DNA of 64,000 nt from an uncultured bacterium (GTDB lineage: Bacteria; Verrucomicrobiota; Kiritimatiellia; PWTM01): the NCBI GenBank assembly GCA_937139365.1, contig CAKZPT010000090.1, positions 1-64,000 on the forward strand. Reading direction: 5' to 3'. Both the position numbers and the translations under genes were made by a program. Below the pieces are notes generated by a model that was not told the origin of the DNA, made no database searches, and saw only the letters and a list, made by a program, of their open reading frames with translations. Positions 30,411 through 42,688 of the stretch are shown here, piece by piece; position 1 is the first letter of the stretch, and every line of letters starts with the position of its first letter.

Positions 30411-32069
30411 TCACGGCGGCACGGCGCCAGGCAGCCGCGGCGGACGCCCCCTCTCGCCGAACCCGCCCTCCGGCCGCCGCCGCTCCTCCGGCGGCCCGGG
30501 GCGCCGCTCCGACCGCGCCGCCGGTGGGCCGTTCGTGCCCAGTGACGCCCCCGCCATCCCCACCGCACCGGTCGTCGCCCCATCCAGCTCCGAGGGCGAG
30601 ATCGGCGGCGCTAACAACACCCGTTCGCCCTCCCGCAGCCCCGCGACGATCCGCACCATCCGGTTGTTGTCCAGGCCGGTCGCCACGGGGCGCGGCGTGG
30701 CCACGCCGTTCTCGAGCACGTACACCGTCGGCTGCCGGTTCACCCGCAGCACGCACTGGAGCGGAATGAACACCGCGTCATCGTACTCCTCGATCAGGAT
30801 CTCCACCCGGCAGGTCATCCCCGGCCGCAGACCCTCCGTGTCCTCGTCGATCCACACGATGCAGTCGTAGACCTTCAGGTCCGGATTCAGCCAGCTTGTG
30901 CTGGAGTTCGGCAGGATCGCGATCCGCTCGACGTGTCCCCGGAACGTCCGCCCCGGCAGGGCGCTGACCGTGATCCGCGCCGGCAGCCCCTCCCGCAGCT
31001 TGGCCAGACTCGACTCCGGCAGCTGCACCACCGCCATCATCTCCCGCGTCGCCGGCAGGTGGATCAGCTCCTGCCGCTCCACCACGTCCACCCCCGCCCG
31101 CAACGGCTCCTGCATCCACCGCCGCTCGGACACCGTTGTCGCGTACACCACCATGCCGTCCGACGGGGCGACGATCCGGCACTTGGCGATTTGCTCGATC
31201 ATCCGCTCCAGCTTCTCGCCCTGACGCCGGTATTCCGACTCCGCGGCCCGGGCCGTCGCCAGGGCCTGCGCAATGTCGGCCAACGCGCGGAGGCGGGCCC
31301 GCGCCAGCGCCATCTCGGCCTTCGTGATCTCCCGCGTCAGCCGCTCCATCGTCTGGGCGTACGTGTAGTTGGTCAGAATGCCTAACTTCCCGTGGTTGAG
31401 GTCCAAGTTCAGACGCGCCCGCTTGGCCGCCAGGTCGTCGGCTTGGAACTCCGTTCGCGTCAGGTACCCCTGCTCCATCAGCCGCCGCGACCACTCCTGC
31501 TTGTCCTGCGCGCGCTGCAGCTCCTCCTGTGCGATCGAGATGTCCGCCTGCGCCTGCTGCAACTGCATCGCGAACTCGGCCTTCTCGAACTTCTCCTTCT
31601 CCAGCCGCGCGAACCGCAGCGCCAGCTCGGCGTCGTCGATCGAGGCCTGCGCCGCGTTGCTGACGATCAGCAGGTTTTCCCGGGCCTGGATCCATTGGGC
31701 TTCCGCGTTCTCGACGCGAATCTGCTGTTCGAGCCGCGACTCCTCCAACCCGCTGGAGTCGAGTTCCACGAGTACGTCGCCCTTGCGGACGTATTTGCCC
31801 TCGTCGACAATCGAGAGGATCGTGCGGCGTCCCTCGACCTCGCTGCGGATCACGACGCGCTCACGGCTCTGGATGCTTCCCGACTCGGTCACGCTGATTC
31901 GCAGCGGCCCTCGCTGCACCGTGAAGTAGGCATCGACCGTGCCAACGGCGACCGGTCGCCACCGGCGCATCGCGAGGACCGTCCCCGCCCCCGCCAGCAG
32001 CAGGACGGCCACGCCCAGCGCCAGCCTGCGGCGGCGGGACTGTCCGCGGGCATCACTGTCGGGCGACAT
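30411..32069 (-). CDS. HlyD/MacA-like periplasmic adaptor
   Basis: TM, GPLRISVTESGSIQSRERVVIRSEVEGRRTILSIVDEGKYVRKGDVLVELDSSGLEE, coiled-coil hairpin, barrel; downstream of TolC-like gene. Confidence 0.9.
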   Translation of the reverse strand: MSPDSDARGQSRRRRLALGVAVLLLAGAGTVLAMRRWRPVAVGTVDAYFTVQRGPLRISVTESGSIQSRERVVIRSEVEGRRTILSIVDEGKYVRKGDVLVELDSSGLEESRLEQQIRVENAEAQWIQARENLLIVSNAAQASIDDAELALRFARLEKEKFEKAEFAMQLQQAQADISIAQEELQRAQDKQEWSRRLMEQGYLTRTEFQADDLAAKRARLNLDLNHGKLGILTNYTYAQTMERLTREITKAEMALARARLRALADIAQALATARAAESEYRRQGEKLERMIEQIAKCRIVAPSDGMVVYATTVSERRWMQEPLRAGVDVVERQELIHLPATREMMAVVQLPESSLAKLREGLPARITVSALPGRTFRGHVERIAILPNSSTSWLNPDLKVYDCIVWIDEDTEGLRPGMTCRVEILIEEYDDAVFIPLQCVLRVNRQPTVYVLENGVATPRPVATGLDNNRMVRIVAGLREGERVLLAPPISPSELDGATTGAVGMAGASLGTNGPPAARSERRPGPPEERRRPEGGFGERGRPPRLPGAVPP

Positions 32070-33747
32070 GTGCGTCCTCCATTCCTCCATCCTCCCCGAT
32101 CGTCAGCGTTTCCAGCGCGCGGTGGAACTCCAACTCCGCCAGACGGTAGGCGACGCGCGCCGACACCAGGCTGTTCTGCGCCTGCAGCAGGGCGTCGCGC
32201 GCCTCGACCAAATCGCGCATCTCCGCCCGCCCCGCCTCCAACATCATCTCCGTGCTCTGTACGCGACGCCGCGCCAGCGCCTCGGCCTGCTCCTGGATCG
32301 CGCACACCTGGGCCGCCTGGCGGAGCGAACGGTACACCGAGCGAACGTCCGATTTGACCTCGTCCTCCGCCGCCTCCGCCGCGCGACGGGCGGCGTCCAG
32401 CGCGACGAGGCCTTTGCGGTACGCGTTTCGCTCGGCCGTCCGCTCCCACGGCAGATCCAGCGAGAGGCCCGCGCCATAGCGCCCCCGGTCCCAGCGCAGA
32501 TCCGCGTCGTCCGCCCCCTCCCCCGCCGCCGACCGGCGGCCGCCGGCCGACGCCGAGGCGGTGAACGTCAACCCCGCCCGGAGTGCATCCTCCGCGACGC
32601 GCACGGCCCGTTCGGCGTCCTCGACCTTATCCCGCGCGATCCGCAGGTCGTGCCGCCGCTCCAGCGCCGTGCGGATTGCCTCCGCCTCCGGCATGGCGAC
32701 CTCCGTCGACGCGGGCGAGACGAGCGCCGCCAGCTCGGCCTCGTCCAGCTCCACCGCCGCGTCCGCCGGCAGGCCGAGCTGAACCTTGAACCGGTCGAGC
32801 CGCGCCTCGATCTGCACCCGTGAGACCGCCAGTCGGTCCCGCGCCGTCAACTCGTTCTGCCGGGAGAGGTTCACCTGGATCTCAGGAATGCGACCGGCCC
32901 GTCCCAGCTCCTCGGCGCGACGGGTGGCCATCGCGATCCCGTTGAGGTTCTCCTCCTGGTTGCGCACCTGGACCATCTGCTCCAGCACGCCAAAGTAAGA
33001 ACGGGCCACCTCGACGGCGAGGGTCCGCCGGAACCGCTCCAGACGAAGGGCCGCGTACGCCAGATTGCGTTCGGCCTGCGTCAACGGTTCCCGGACGATG
33101 GCCCGCCCCGCCCCGCGCATCATCGGCACGCTCAGGCTGACGTCCGCCAGCAGCCCCCGGACAGCGTCCCGGTCGCCCGTCAGCATCTTCGCCAGGTCCG
33201 CCGCCAGCTTCACCCCCAGTTTTGCCCCGGACCGCAGGGTCTGGGTCGCACCCCCCTCCGCGGACGCCGAGACGCCGCGCCGCGGCGTCTCGCCAGCGCG
33301 CTGGTCCGAATACTCCGCACCCAGCAGACCCGCGAACGACGTACGGAAGGCATCGTGCTCGAGGTCCAGATCTAGCGCCGCGAGGAACACCTCCTCTCGC
33401 GCCTGCTGCCACTCGCGCGAATTCTCCGCCGCCAGTCGGAGGCACTCCGCCAGGTTGAGGCGCACCGCGTCGGTGGGGACTGTGGGCGCCGGCCGCTCCA
33501 ACCGCTCCCGCAGAGTGGTCGGCAACTCCTGCATCGCCAGCAGCCGCTGGCGAAACCGTTCCGAGGGCCGCTCGATCGCGAATGGCACGGCATTCGTAGC
33601 CTGCGTTGAACGCCACGCCCCGATCCAGCGCGCCGCCGCCGCGTCGGCGGCGCGCCGGTGCGCCTCCGGCGAACGGCAGCCCGCGCCGAGCGCCACCGCC
33701 CAGACGACGCCCAGCCGCGCAAGGCACCCGTGGATTTTATGCGCCAT
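32053..33747 (-). CDS. TolC-family outer membrane efflux protein (lipoprotein)
   Basis: Lipobox AVALGAGCRS; LNLAECLRLAAENSREWQQAREEVFLAALDL; C-terminal helical repeats. Confidence 0.88.
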   Translation of the reverse strand: MAHKIHGCLARLGVVWAVALGAGCRSPEAHRRAADAAAARWIGAWRSTQATNAVPFAIERPSERFRQRLLAMQELPTTLRERLERPAPTVPTDAVRLNLAECLRLAAENSREWQQAREEVFLAALDLDLEHDAFRTSFAGLLGAEYSDQRAGETPRRGVSASAEGGATQTLRSGAKLGVKLAADLAKMLTGDRDAVRGLLADVSLSVPMMRGAGRAIVREPLTQAERNLAYAALRLERFRRTLAVEVARSYFGVLEQMVQVRNQEENLNGIAMATRRAEELGRAGRIPEIQVNLSRQNELTARDRLAVSRVQIEARLDRFKVQLGLPADAAVELDEAELAALVSPASTEVAMPEAEAIRTALERRHDLRIARDKVEDAERAVRVAEDALRAGLTFTASASAGGRRSAAGEGADDADLRWDRGRYGAGLSLDLPWERTAERNAYRKGLVALDAARRAAEAAEDEVKSDVRSVYRSLRQAAQVCAIQEQAEALARRRVQSTEMMLEAGRAEMRDLVEARDALLQAQNSLVSARVAYRLAELEFHRALETLTIGEDGGMEDAHVARQ

Positions 33748-33797
33748 GAAATTATCTAACGTCCAGATCGCCGGCGAATTGTTCGCCCGCCGTCCTT

Positions 33798-34571
33798 TCA
33801 CTTCCGCCGGACATGGTGAACATCGGCCTGGTCGGTCGGCAGAAGGGTGATCTCGTCCACGCACACTCGCGGCGGCCGCGTCGCCAGCCAGACGATCGCC
33901 CCGGCCACGTCCTGCGCCGTCAGCGGCGTCATGCCCTCGTACACCTTTCGCGCCCGCTCGCGGTCCCCCTTGAATCGCACCGCCGAAAACTCCGTGTCCG
34001 TCATCCCTGGCTGGACGCAGCCCACCCGGATGCCTCGGTCGAGCAACTCCAGTCTCAGCGCGCGCGTCAACGACCGGACGGCCGCCTTGACCGCGCAGTA
34101 GACGGCCCCTCCAGCGTACGCGTCCCTCCCCGCGACGGAGCCGACGTTGATCACGTACGCCCCTGCGTTGGACGGCATCAGCGGAAGCAGCGCCCGCGTC
34201 ATCCGCGCCACGCCGAGCAGGTTCACCTCGACCATCGTCCTCCAGTCCTCCTCGCGGCCCTCCGCGACCGGATCGAGTCCGTGCGCCCCGCCCGCGTTGT
34301 TGACGACGATGTCCACGCGCCCGGCCACCCGACGGACCCAGGCGACGAAGGCGGCCACGCTCCGCGGGTCGGCGACGTCGAGACGCCGGACGGCCGCGGT
34401 CGGCGCACCAGCGGCGCGGGCCGCCGCCGCGATCTTCCGCAGCCGGCCGATCCTCCGCGCACCGAGCAGCAACGGCGCCCCGCACCGCGCGAATTCGAGG
34501 GCGGCGGCCGCCCCGATGCCGCTCGACGCGCCCGTGATCGCGACCCACCGCCCGTGAAGGTCCGACGCCAT
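33798..34571 (-). CDS. SDR-family NAD(P)-dependent oxidoreductase
   Basis: WVAITGASSGIGAAAALEFARCGAPLLLGARR...VVNNAGGAHG...GGAVYCAVKAAVRSL. Confidence 0.93.
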   Translation of the reverse strand: MASDLHGRWVAITGASSGIGAAAALEFARCGAPLLLGARRIGRLRKIAAAARAAGAPTAAVRRLDVADPRSVAAFVAWVRRVAGRVDIVVNNAGGAHGLDPVAEGREEDWRTMVEVNLLGVARMTRALLPLMPSNAGAYVINVGSVAGRDAYAGGAVYCAVKAAVRSLTRALRLELLDRGIRVGCVQPGMTDTEFSAVRFKGDRERARKVYEGMTPLTAQDVAGAIVWLATRPPRVCVDEITLLPTDQADVHHVRRK

Positions 34572-34590
34572 GCCCCGCTCCTTGTCCGGT

Positions 34591-34667
34591 TGGCGCTCCC
34601 GGCAGGGCTCGAACCTGCGACCGTCGGATTAGAAATCCGATGCTCTGTCCTGCTGAGCTACGGGAGC
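34591..34667 (-). tRNA. tRNA-Arg (anticodon TCT), CCA encoded
   Basis: GCTCCCGTAGCTCAGCAGGACAGAGCATCGGATTTCTAATCCGACGGTCGCAGGTTCGAGCCCTGCCGGGAGCGCCA; acceptor GCTCCCG/CGGGAGC, full cloverleaf. Confidence 0.95.
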
Positions 34668-34716
34668 ACGACACGAGCATACGGCGGACCTGAAGACGAG
34701 AAAAGCGGTACGTTAC

Positions 34717-35484
34717 TCAATCCGGCGGCCTCGCCGGCACGTCGGCTTGCCACCACATGTGCAGTTCGTCCGCCAGCGTCACATCGAACTCGCGAACCTC
34801 GGCGCGGTTGAATGGATAAAAGTCATTCATCCCGAACCACGCCTCGCTCATCTCCGCGAAAAATTCCTTCTCGTTGGCCAGCCCGTAGTGCCGCTCTCGG
34901 CGCCCCTCGATCTGTAGCACCGTGGCCAGCCGTCCGCCCTCCACGGTCCGGCGCCACGCCGCCCGGACCCCGGAGTGGCCATGCCAAGGACCTGATGGTG
35001 ATAGGCGTGGGCCAGCTCGTGAAAGACGCCCCACGGCACCCGCCGCTGCTCGTCCGGCCGGGCAAGCCGCTCCGCATCCGGAATGTGAACGCAACCGGCG
35101 AGATTCGTCGAATACCCGTTCTCTTCCAGCCACGCCGCGGAGGGGTGGTACCCCATCACGAGCAGGCGCCCGTGATCGCGGTCCAACTGAATCGTCACGC
35201 GGCGCAGTCGCGCCAGTGCGCCGGTCGGAACGGCCTCTGCAACCGCGAAAAGTTGGTGGGCCAGCAGGCGAAGGGCACGTTCCCCGAGGGGACGGCCGGC
35301 ATCCTCGAGCAAGCGGCGGTCCACGCACACCGTCCAGCCCTCTACGATCCGGACCTCGTGCTCGATCGCCGGCGGCCGGTCGGGCGGGTTCCGCCCCGTC
35401 CGCAGAGACCGCCGCGTCGAGGCACGCCACGGCCACGACGCCGAGGGTCCGCATCGTTCGCCTCGGTTTCGACATGCCGGACAA
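34717..35484 (-). pseudogene. HExxH metallopeptidase-like secreted protein, two frameshifts
   Basis: N-terminus MRTLGVVAVACLDAAVSADGAEPARPA in one frame, VCVDRRLLEDAG...VPWGVFHELAHAYHHQVLG in a second, ERRERHYGLANEKEFFAEMSEAWFGMNDFYPFNRAEVREFD back in the first. Confidence 0.75.
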
Positions 35485-35712
35485 TCTACGATGCTTTGGA
35501 AGGGGAATCAGCCATCCCCACCGTCGGCCGGCGTTGGCCCGCTGCGCCGGCGGCCTCAGCCGGCGTCACCGCCCGCATCGCAAGGCCGCCGGCGGCCATC
35601 CACCCGCAGTCCGTCACCCACCGCCTTCGCGGTCGGTCTCCTTCCGCACCGGCCGGCGCGGCCGAACGCGCTCGCGATGGGCCGGCCGGCCCCTCCGCTC
35701 AGAACGCATGGC

Positions 35713-35789
35713 TGGTCGGGGCGGTGGGATTTGAACCCACGACTCACAGCTCCCAAAGCTGTCGCGCTACCGGGCTGCGCCACGCCCCG
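35713..35789 (-). tRNA. tRNA-Pro (anticodon TGG), CCA encoded
   Basis: CGGGGCGTGGCGCAGCCCGGTAGCGCGACAGCTTTGGGAGCTGTGAGTCGTGGGTTCAAATCCCACCGCCCCGACCA; full cloverleaf. Confidence 0.95.
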
Positions 35790-35793
35790 ACGC

Positions 35794-36492
35794 CTACAAT
35801 TCAAGCACCGGCGGACCGCCCGCCGCAAGCCCGGCGCCATCCCATGGCAGGTCGGCAAACCGATCGAAGACCGGACACGCCGCCGTCTCGAGCCGGCGCC
35901 GCGACTGATGCCCCGCGCACAACAGCCAACAGCGGGCCCCCATCGCGCGAGCCATCTCCGCATCGTGCAGGGTGTCCCCCACGACCAGAATCGTCTCCCC
36001 TTGCAGGCCGCTGGAGCGAAACCAGGCCATCGCCCGGTCGAGCTTGCCGGCGGCGTAGATGTCCCCGCCGCCGACGATCCCTGAGAGCCAGCCGTCGAGG
36101 CCGAAGCGGCTCAGCAGCTCCCGCAGCGTGCGCTCGTGGTAGGCCGAGACCACCGTCTGGCCCACGCCGGCCCGAGCCAGGGACCGCACCCGCTCCGCCG
36201 CGCCCGGCTGCAGGACACACTCGGTCTTCCTGCGCTCGTACTCGCGGATGAACTCCGCGCCGATCACCTCGAAGGGGTCGCGCGCAAAGTCTACCCCCAG
36301 CCGCAGATAGTAGTCCCGCACCGGGAAATCGAACAACTCCGCATACCGCTCCCGCGTCAGCCCCGGCAGCCCTCGGGCCCGCAGCATCGCGTCCATGATC
36401 TCCACGCACAGCCACGCATCGTCGATGAGCGTGCCGTTCCAGTCCCATACGACGTGCCGCACCGGCGCGTCGGAGGTGGTGGCCGCGTTCAT
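35794..36492 (-). CDS. HAD-superfamily hydrolase (phosphoglycolate phosphatase-like)
   Basis: HVVWDWNGTLIDDAWLCVEIMDAML...VVSAYHERTLRELL...TILVVGDTLHDAEMARAMGARC. Confidence 0.9.
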   Translation of the reverse strand: MNAATTSDAPVRHVVWDWNGTLIDDAWLCVEIMDAMLRARGLPGLTRERYAELFDFPVRDYYLRLGVDFARDPFEVIGAEFIREYERRKTECVLQPGAAERVRSLARAGVGQTVVSAYHERTLRELLSRFGLDGWLSGIVGGGDIYAAGKLDRAMAWFRSSGLQGETILVVGDTLHDAEMARAMGARCWLLCAGHQSRRRLETAACPVFDRFADLPWDGAGLAAGGPPVLEL

Positions 36493-36845
36493 CGTTCGAA
36501 GGACGGAGCGAGCGACGCACGGCCGCAGAACAGGCAGATCGGACGGCCCCGGCTCATGACCCGCCCGCAGTCGGGACACGGCCGCGGCGGCGATGGCGCC
36601 AACCGTCCATCGGCCCGGCCGTCGCGAAGGTCGATCTCCGCCATGCGCCGGAACAACTCCGCGTCGTCCAGGCCGAACCGATCCCGTAGGATCTCCCACA
36701 GCGCTTCGGCGATGATCATCAGCCGTTCGACGTCGCTGCGAAGGGAGCCTGCCACCTCGCCGGGCATGCCGGCAGTCGTCACGGACCGGTTCGGATCTCC
36801 TCCCGCCCCGGCCGGGCTGACGTTCCACAGGTCGTGATGCGACAT
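36489..36845 (-). CDS. Hypothetical protein with C-terminal zinc-ribbon
   Basis: MSHHDLWNVSPAGAGGDP...CPDCGRVMSRGRPICLFCG; 4-bp overlap with downstream HAD gene. Confidence 0.65.
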   Translation of the reverse strand: MSHHDLWNVSPAGAGGDPNRSVTTAGMPGEVAGSLRSDVERLMIIAEALWEILRDRFGLDDAELFRRMAEIDLRDGRADGRLAPSPPRPCPDCGRVMSRGRPICLFCGRASLAPSFER

Positions 36846-36946
36846 GGCGATCCTCCGCGGCGCCGGCCCGCGTCGGTCCGGCACGCAGCCCGCATCGTAC
36901 CATCCGGCCCCGGCGCCCCACCAACCGTCCGATCCGCGACCTCCGC

Positions 36947-39371
<2,425 letters not shown>

Positions 39372-39700
39372 TCACGTACGACCGCCGAGTCAGGAAGCTG
39401 CCGCCGGAGGAACTGCGGGCGATCCATCGCGTCCTGCTGGAGGAGCACCCGTTCCGCGGATTGCGTTCTGTATCCTCAAGATCTGCGCCCTTAGGCCGGC
39501 CCCCGAGCATGGGGGACGCACGAGCGGAGGGATGTCGGTGCGGCCTTAAACACGGCGTTTTCATCGCCTCATGACAGACCGGTTGATTCCCACAAGATCG
39601 TGGGTACACTTGCAGCGTGCCCGCTAGGAATGGGGGCACAGCGGCGGGCGTCGAGCTTTGAAGCCCCGGACAAGAACGACCGAACGCGGAGGGTGTGCAG

Positions 39701-42658
39701 ATGCTGGATTCGGAGGCGAGGGCGGGCGAACGGAGGCTGGCCGGCAGGGGCGCTAAAGCGGCGGTGGGGGCGGCAGATCGCCGTGGACTTCGATCAGGCC
39801 GGCCACGGGGATTGGGGTGGCGGCGGACGTTCACCACCGCCGGCATCGATCCCTTCTCCGCCGTGACGTGGGAGACGCGCAAGGCCCAGATCACCGACGA
39901 CCGCGGCTCAGTGATCTTCGAGCAGGACGATGTCGAGGTGCCTTCGACCTGGTCGCAGCTAGCCACCAACGTCGTCGCGTCGAAATATTTCTATGGCCCG
40001 TACGGCACGCCGCAGCGCGAACGCTCGGTCCGCCAGCTCATCCGCCGTGTGGCGCGCACGATCGCGGCCTGGGGGCTGGAGGACGGATACTTCCGTTCGC
40101 CGTCCGATGCGGCCGTGTTCGAGCAGGAGCTGAGCTGGCTGTGCCTGCACCAATACGGATCGTTCAACTCGCCGGTCTGGTTCAACTGCGGGCTGTTCCA
40201 CGAATACGGCGTTGGCTGCGATGCCGGGCCGGGCACCTTCTTTTTGGACCGCGCGGCGGGTGAGGTCCGCCGGGCCGCCACGCAGTACGAGCACCCGCAG
40301 TGCTCGGCCTGCTTCATCCAGTCGGTCAGCGACTCGATGGAGAGCATCATGGAGCTGGCGCGCAGCGAGGCGATGCTCTTCAAGTACGGCAGCGGCAGCG
40401 GCACAGACCTGTCGCCGTTGCGTTCGTCGCGCGAGCGGCTGAGCGGCGGCGGCCGCCCCAGCGGGCCGCTGTCGTTCCTCAAGGTCTACGACGCGATCGC
40501 CAGCGTCGTGAAGTCTGGTGGCAAGACCCGACGCGCCGCGAAGATGAACACCCTGAAGGTCTGGCACCCCGACATCCGCGAGTTCATCCAGGCCAAGATG
40601 CTTGAGGAAAAAAAGGCCTGGGCGCTGATCGAGCAGGGGTATTCCGGTAGCTTCAACGGCGAGGCCTATGCCTCGGTCGCATTTCAGAACGCCAACCTCA
40701 GCGTCCGCGTCACCGACGAGTTCCTCCGCGCCGTGGAGGAGGACCGCGAGTGGACGACCCGGTGGATCACCGACCCGTCGAGGCCGGGGCCGTCGTACCG
40801 CGCCCGCGACCTGATGCACTGGATGGCCGAGGGGGCCTGGATCTGCGGGGACCCGGGCGTCCAGTACGAGGACACCATTCAGCGGTGGCACACCTGCAAG
40901 GCCGACGGCCCGATCAACTCCAGCAACCCCTGCAGCGAATACATGTTCCTCGACGACAGCGCCTGCAACCTGGCGTCGCTGAACCTGATGAAGTTCCTTC
41001 GGGACGACGGGACGTTCGATGTGGCGCGCTTCAAGGCCGCGGTCGAGACGTTCATCACCGCGCAGGAAATCATCGTGGACCGCGCCAGCTATCCGACCGA
41101 GCGGATCGTGTTGAACAGCCACCGGTACCGCCCGCTCGGGCTGGGCTACGCGAACCTGGGCGCGCTGCTGATGGCCCTCGGGTTGCCGTACGACAGCGAC
41201 GAGGGCCGCGCCTATGCGGCCTGCGTCACGGCGATCATGCACTGCCATGCGAACGTTCACTCGGCCGCGCTGGCCGCGGCGCTGGGCCCGTTCGAGGCGT
41301 TCGACCGCAACCGCGAGTCCATGCTCGGCGTGATGGAGATGCATCGCCAGGCGGCGCGGGCGCTGCCCGAAACGGCCCCCGCCGACCTGCGCGCCGCCGC
41401 GGTCGAGAGCGCCGAAGCGGCCCTGGCTGCGGGGCGACGCCACGGCTATCGGAACGCCCAGGTCACCGTGCTGGCCCCGACCGGCACGATCGGATTCATG
41501 ATGGACTGCGACACCACCGGCGTGGAGCCCGACATCGCGCTGGTCAAGTACAAGACGCTGGCCGGCGGCGGACTGCTGAAGATCGTCAATCGGACTGTCC
41601 CCCTGGCCCTCCGCCGGCTGGGCTACGACGGGCCGACCACGGCGGCTATCGTCGCCCACATCGAGGCCACCGACACCATCGAGGGCGCCCCCGGCCTCCA
41701 GCCCGACCACCTTGCCGTGTTCGATTGCGCCTTTCCGCCGCGCAACGGGCAGCGGTGCATCCATTACATGGCGCACCTGCGGATGATGAGCGCGGTGCAA
41801 CCGTTTCTCTCTGGCGCGATTTCCAAAACCGTCAACCTGCCCGAGTCGGCCACCGTCGAGGACATCGCGCGCGTCTACATGGCCGGATGGAAATTGGGCC
41901 TGAAGGCGGTGGCCGTCTACCGCGATGGGAGCAAGCGCAGCCAGCCCGTCAGCACCGGCAAGCAGTCGGACGGCGCTGAGGCCGCCAAAACGACGGTCGC
42001 CCCCGCCCCGGCCCCCGGCGGCAACGGGTCCCGCACCCGTCCGCTCCGCCGTCGCATGCCGGCCACGCGCAACTCCATCACCCATAAGTTCGACATCGCC
42101 GGCCACGAGGGCTATCTCACCGTCGGCCTCTACGACGACGGCAGCCCCGGCGAACTGTTCATCACGATGGCCAAGGAAGGCAGCACCATCGGCGGGCTGA
42201 TGGACTGCTTCGGCACGGCGATTTCAATGTGCCTCCAGTACGGCGTCCCCCTGAAGACCCTCGCCGAGAAGTTCGCGCACTCCCGCTTCGAGCCCAGCGG
42301 GTTCACGAAGAACCCCGACATCCCGATCGCCAAGTCCATCACCGACTACATCTTCCGGTGGATGGCGTTGACGTTCATCGAGCGCAAGGGGCCGCGCCCG
42401 CCGGAGCCGCAGGCCGAGACCGACACCGCGGCCGCCCGCGCCACCGCTCCCCCGCCGAAACGCGAGACGGCCCCGCCCCGTCCCGAGGCGGCCGCCGCGC
42501 CGCCCCGGGCCGAGCCGCTCTCGATGGATCGGATCGACTCGCAATTCCAACACTTCATGGAGGATGCGCCGGTCTGCGACCAGTGCGGCGCGATCACGGT
42601 CCGCAACGGCGCCTGCTACCGCTGCTACAACTGCGGCAACTCAATGGGGTGCTCCTGA
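39701..42658 (+). CDS. nrdJ: Adenosylcobalamin-dependent (class II) ribonucleoside-diphosphate reductase
   Basis: PVWFNCGLF; QCSACFIQSVSDSMESIMELARSEAMLFKYGSGSGTDLSPLRS; NPCSEYMFLDDSACNLASLNLMKF; C-terminal CDQCGAITVRNGACYRCYNCGNSMGCS. Confidence 0.95.
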   Translation: MLDSEARAGERRLAGRGAKAAVGAADRRGLRSGRPRGLGWRRTFTTAGIDPFSAVTWETRKAQITDDRGSVIFEQDDVEVPSTWSQLATNVVASKYFYGPYGTPQRERSVRQLIRRVARTIAAWGLEDGYFRSPSDAAVFEQELSWLCLHQYGSFNSPVWFNCGLFHEYGVGCDAGPGTFFLDRAAGEVRRAATQYEHPQCSACFIQSVSDSMESIMELARSEAMLFKYGSGSGTDLSPLRSSRERLSGGGRPSGPLSFLKVYDAIASVVKSGGKTRRAAKMNTLKVWHPDIREFIQAKMLEEKKAWALIEQGYSGSFNGEAYASVAFQNANLSVRVTDEFLRAVEEDREWTTRWITDPSRPGPSYRARDLMHWMAEGAWICGDPGVQYEDTIQRWHTCKADGPINSSNPCSEYMFLDDSACNLASLNLMKFLRDDGTFDVARFKAAVETFITAQEIIVDRASYPTERIVLNSHRYRPLGLGYANLGALLMALGLPYDSDEGRAYAACVTAIMHCHANVHSAALAAALGPFEAFDRNRESMLGVMEMHRQAARALPETAPADLRAAAVESAEAALAAGRRHGYRNAQVTVLAPTGTIGFMMDCDTTGVEPDIALVKYKTLAGGGLLKIVNRTVPLALRRLGYDGPTTAAIVAHIEATDTIEGAPGLQPDHLAVFDCAFPPRNGQRCIHYMAHLRMMSAVQPFLSGAISKTVNLPESATVEDIARVYMAGWKLGLKAVAVYRDGSKRSQPVSTGKQSDGAEAAKTTVAPAPAPGGNGSRTRPLRRRMPATRNSITHKFDIAGHEGYLTVGLYDDGSPGELFITMAKEGSTIGGLMDCFGTAISMCLQYGVPLKTLAEKFAHSRFEPSGFTKNPDIPIAKSITDYIFRWMALTFIERKGPRPPEPQAETDTAAARATAPPPKRETAPPRPEAAAAPPRAEPLSMDRIDSQFQHFMEDAPVCDQCGAITVRNGACYRCYNCGNSMGCS

Positions 42659-42688
42659 CGGCGGCGCGGAGCGGCGCCCCGGGTGGCC

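Noticed and set aside
39440-39700. Cobalamin riboswitch upstream of nrdJ
   Set aside because: Looked for B12-box-like and conserved core sequences by eye and saw none convincing; would need a covariance search.
39959-42106. 715-aa minus-strand ORF antisense to nrdJ
   Set aside because: Complement of a strongly recognised class II RNR; no domain signal.
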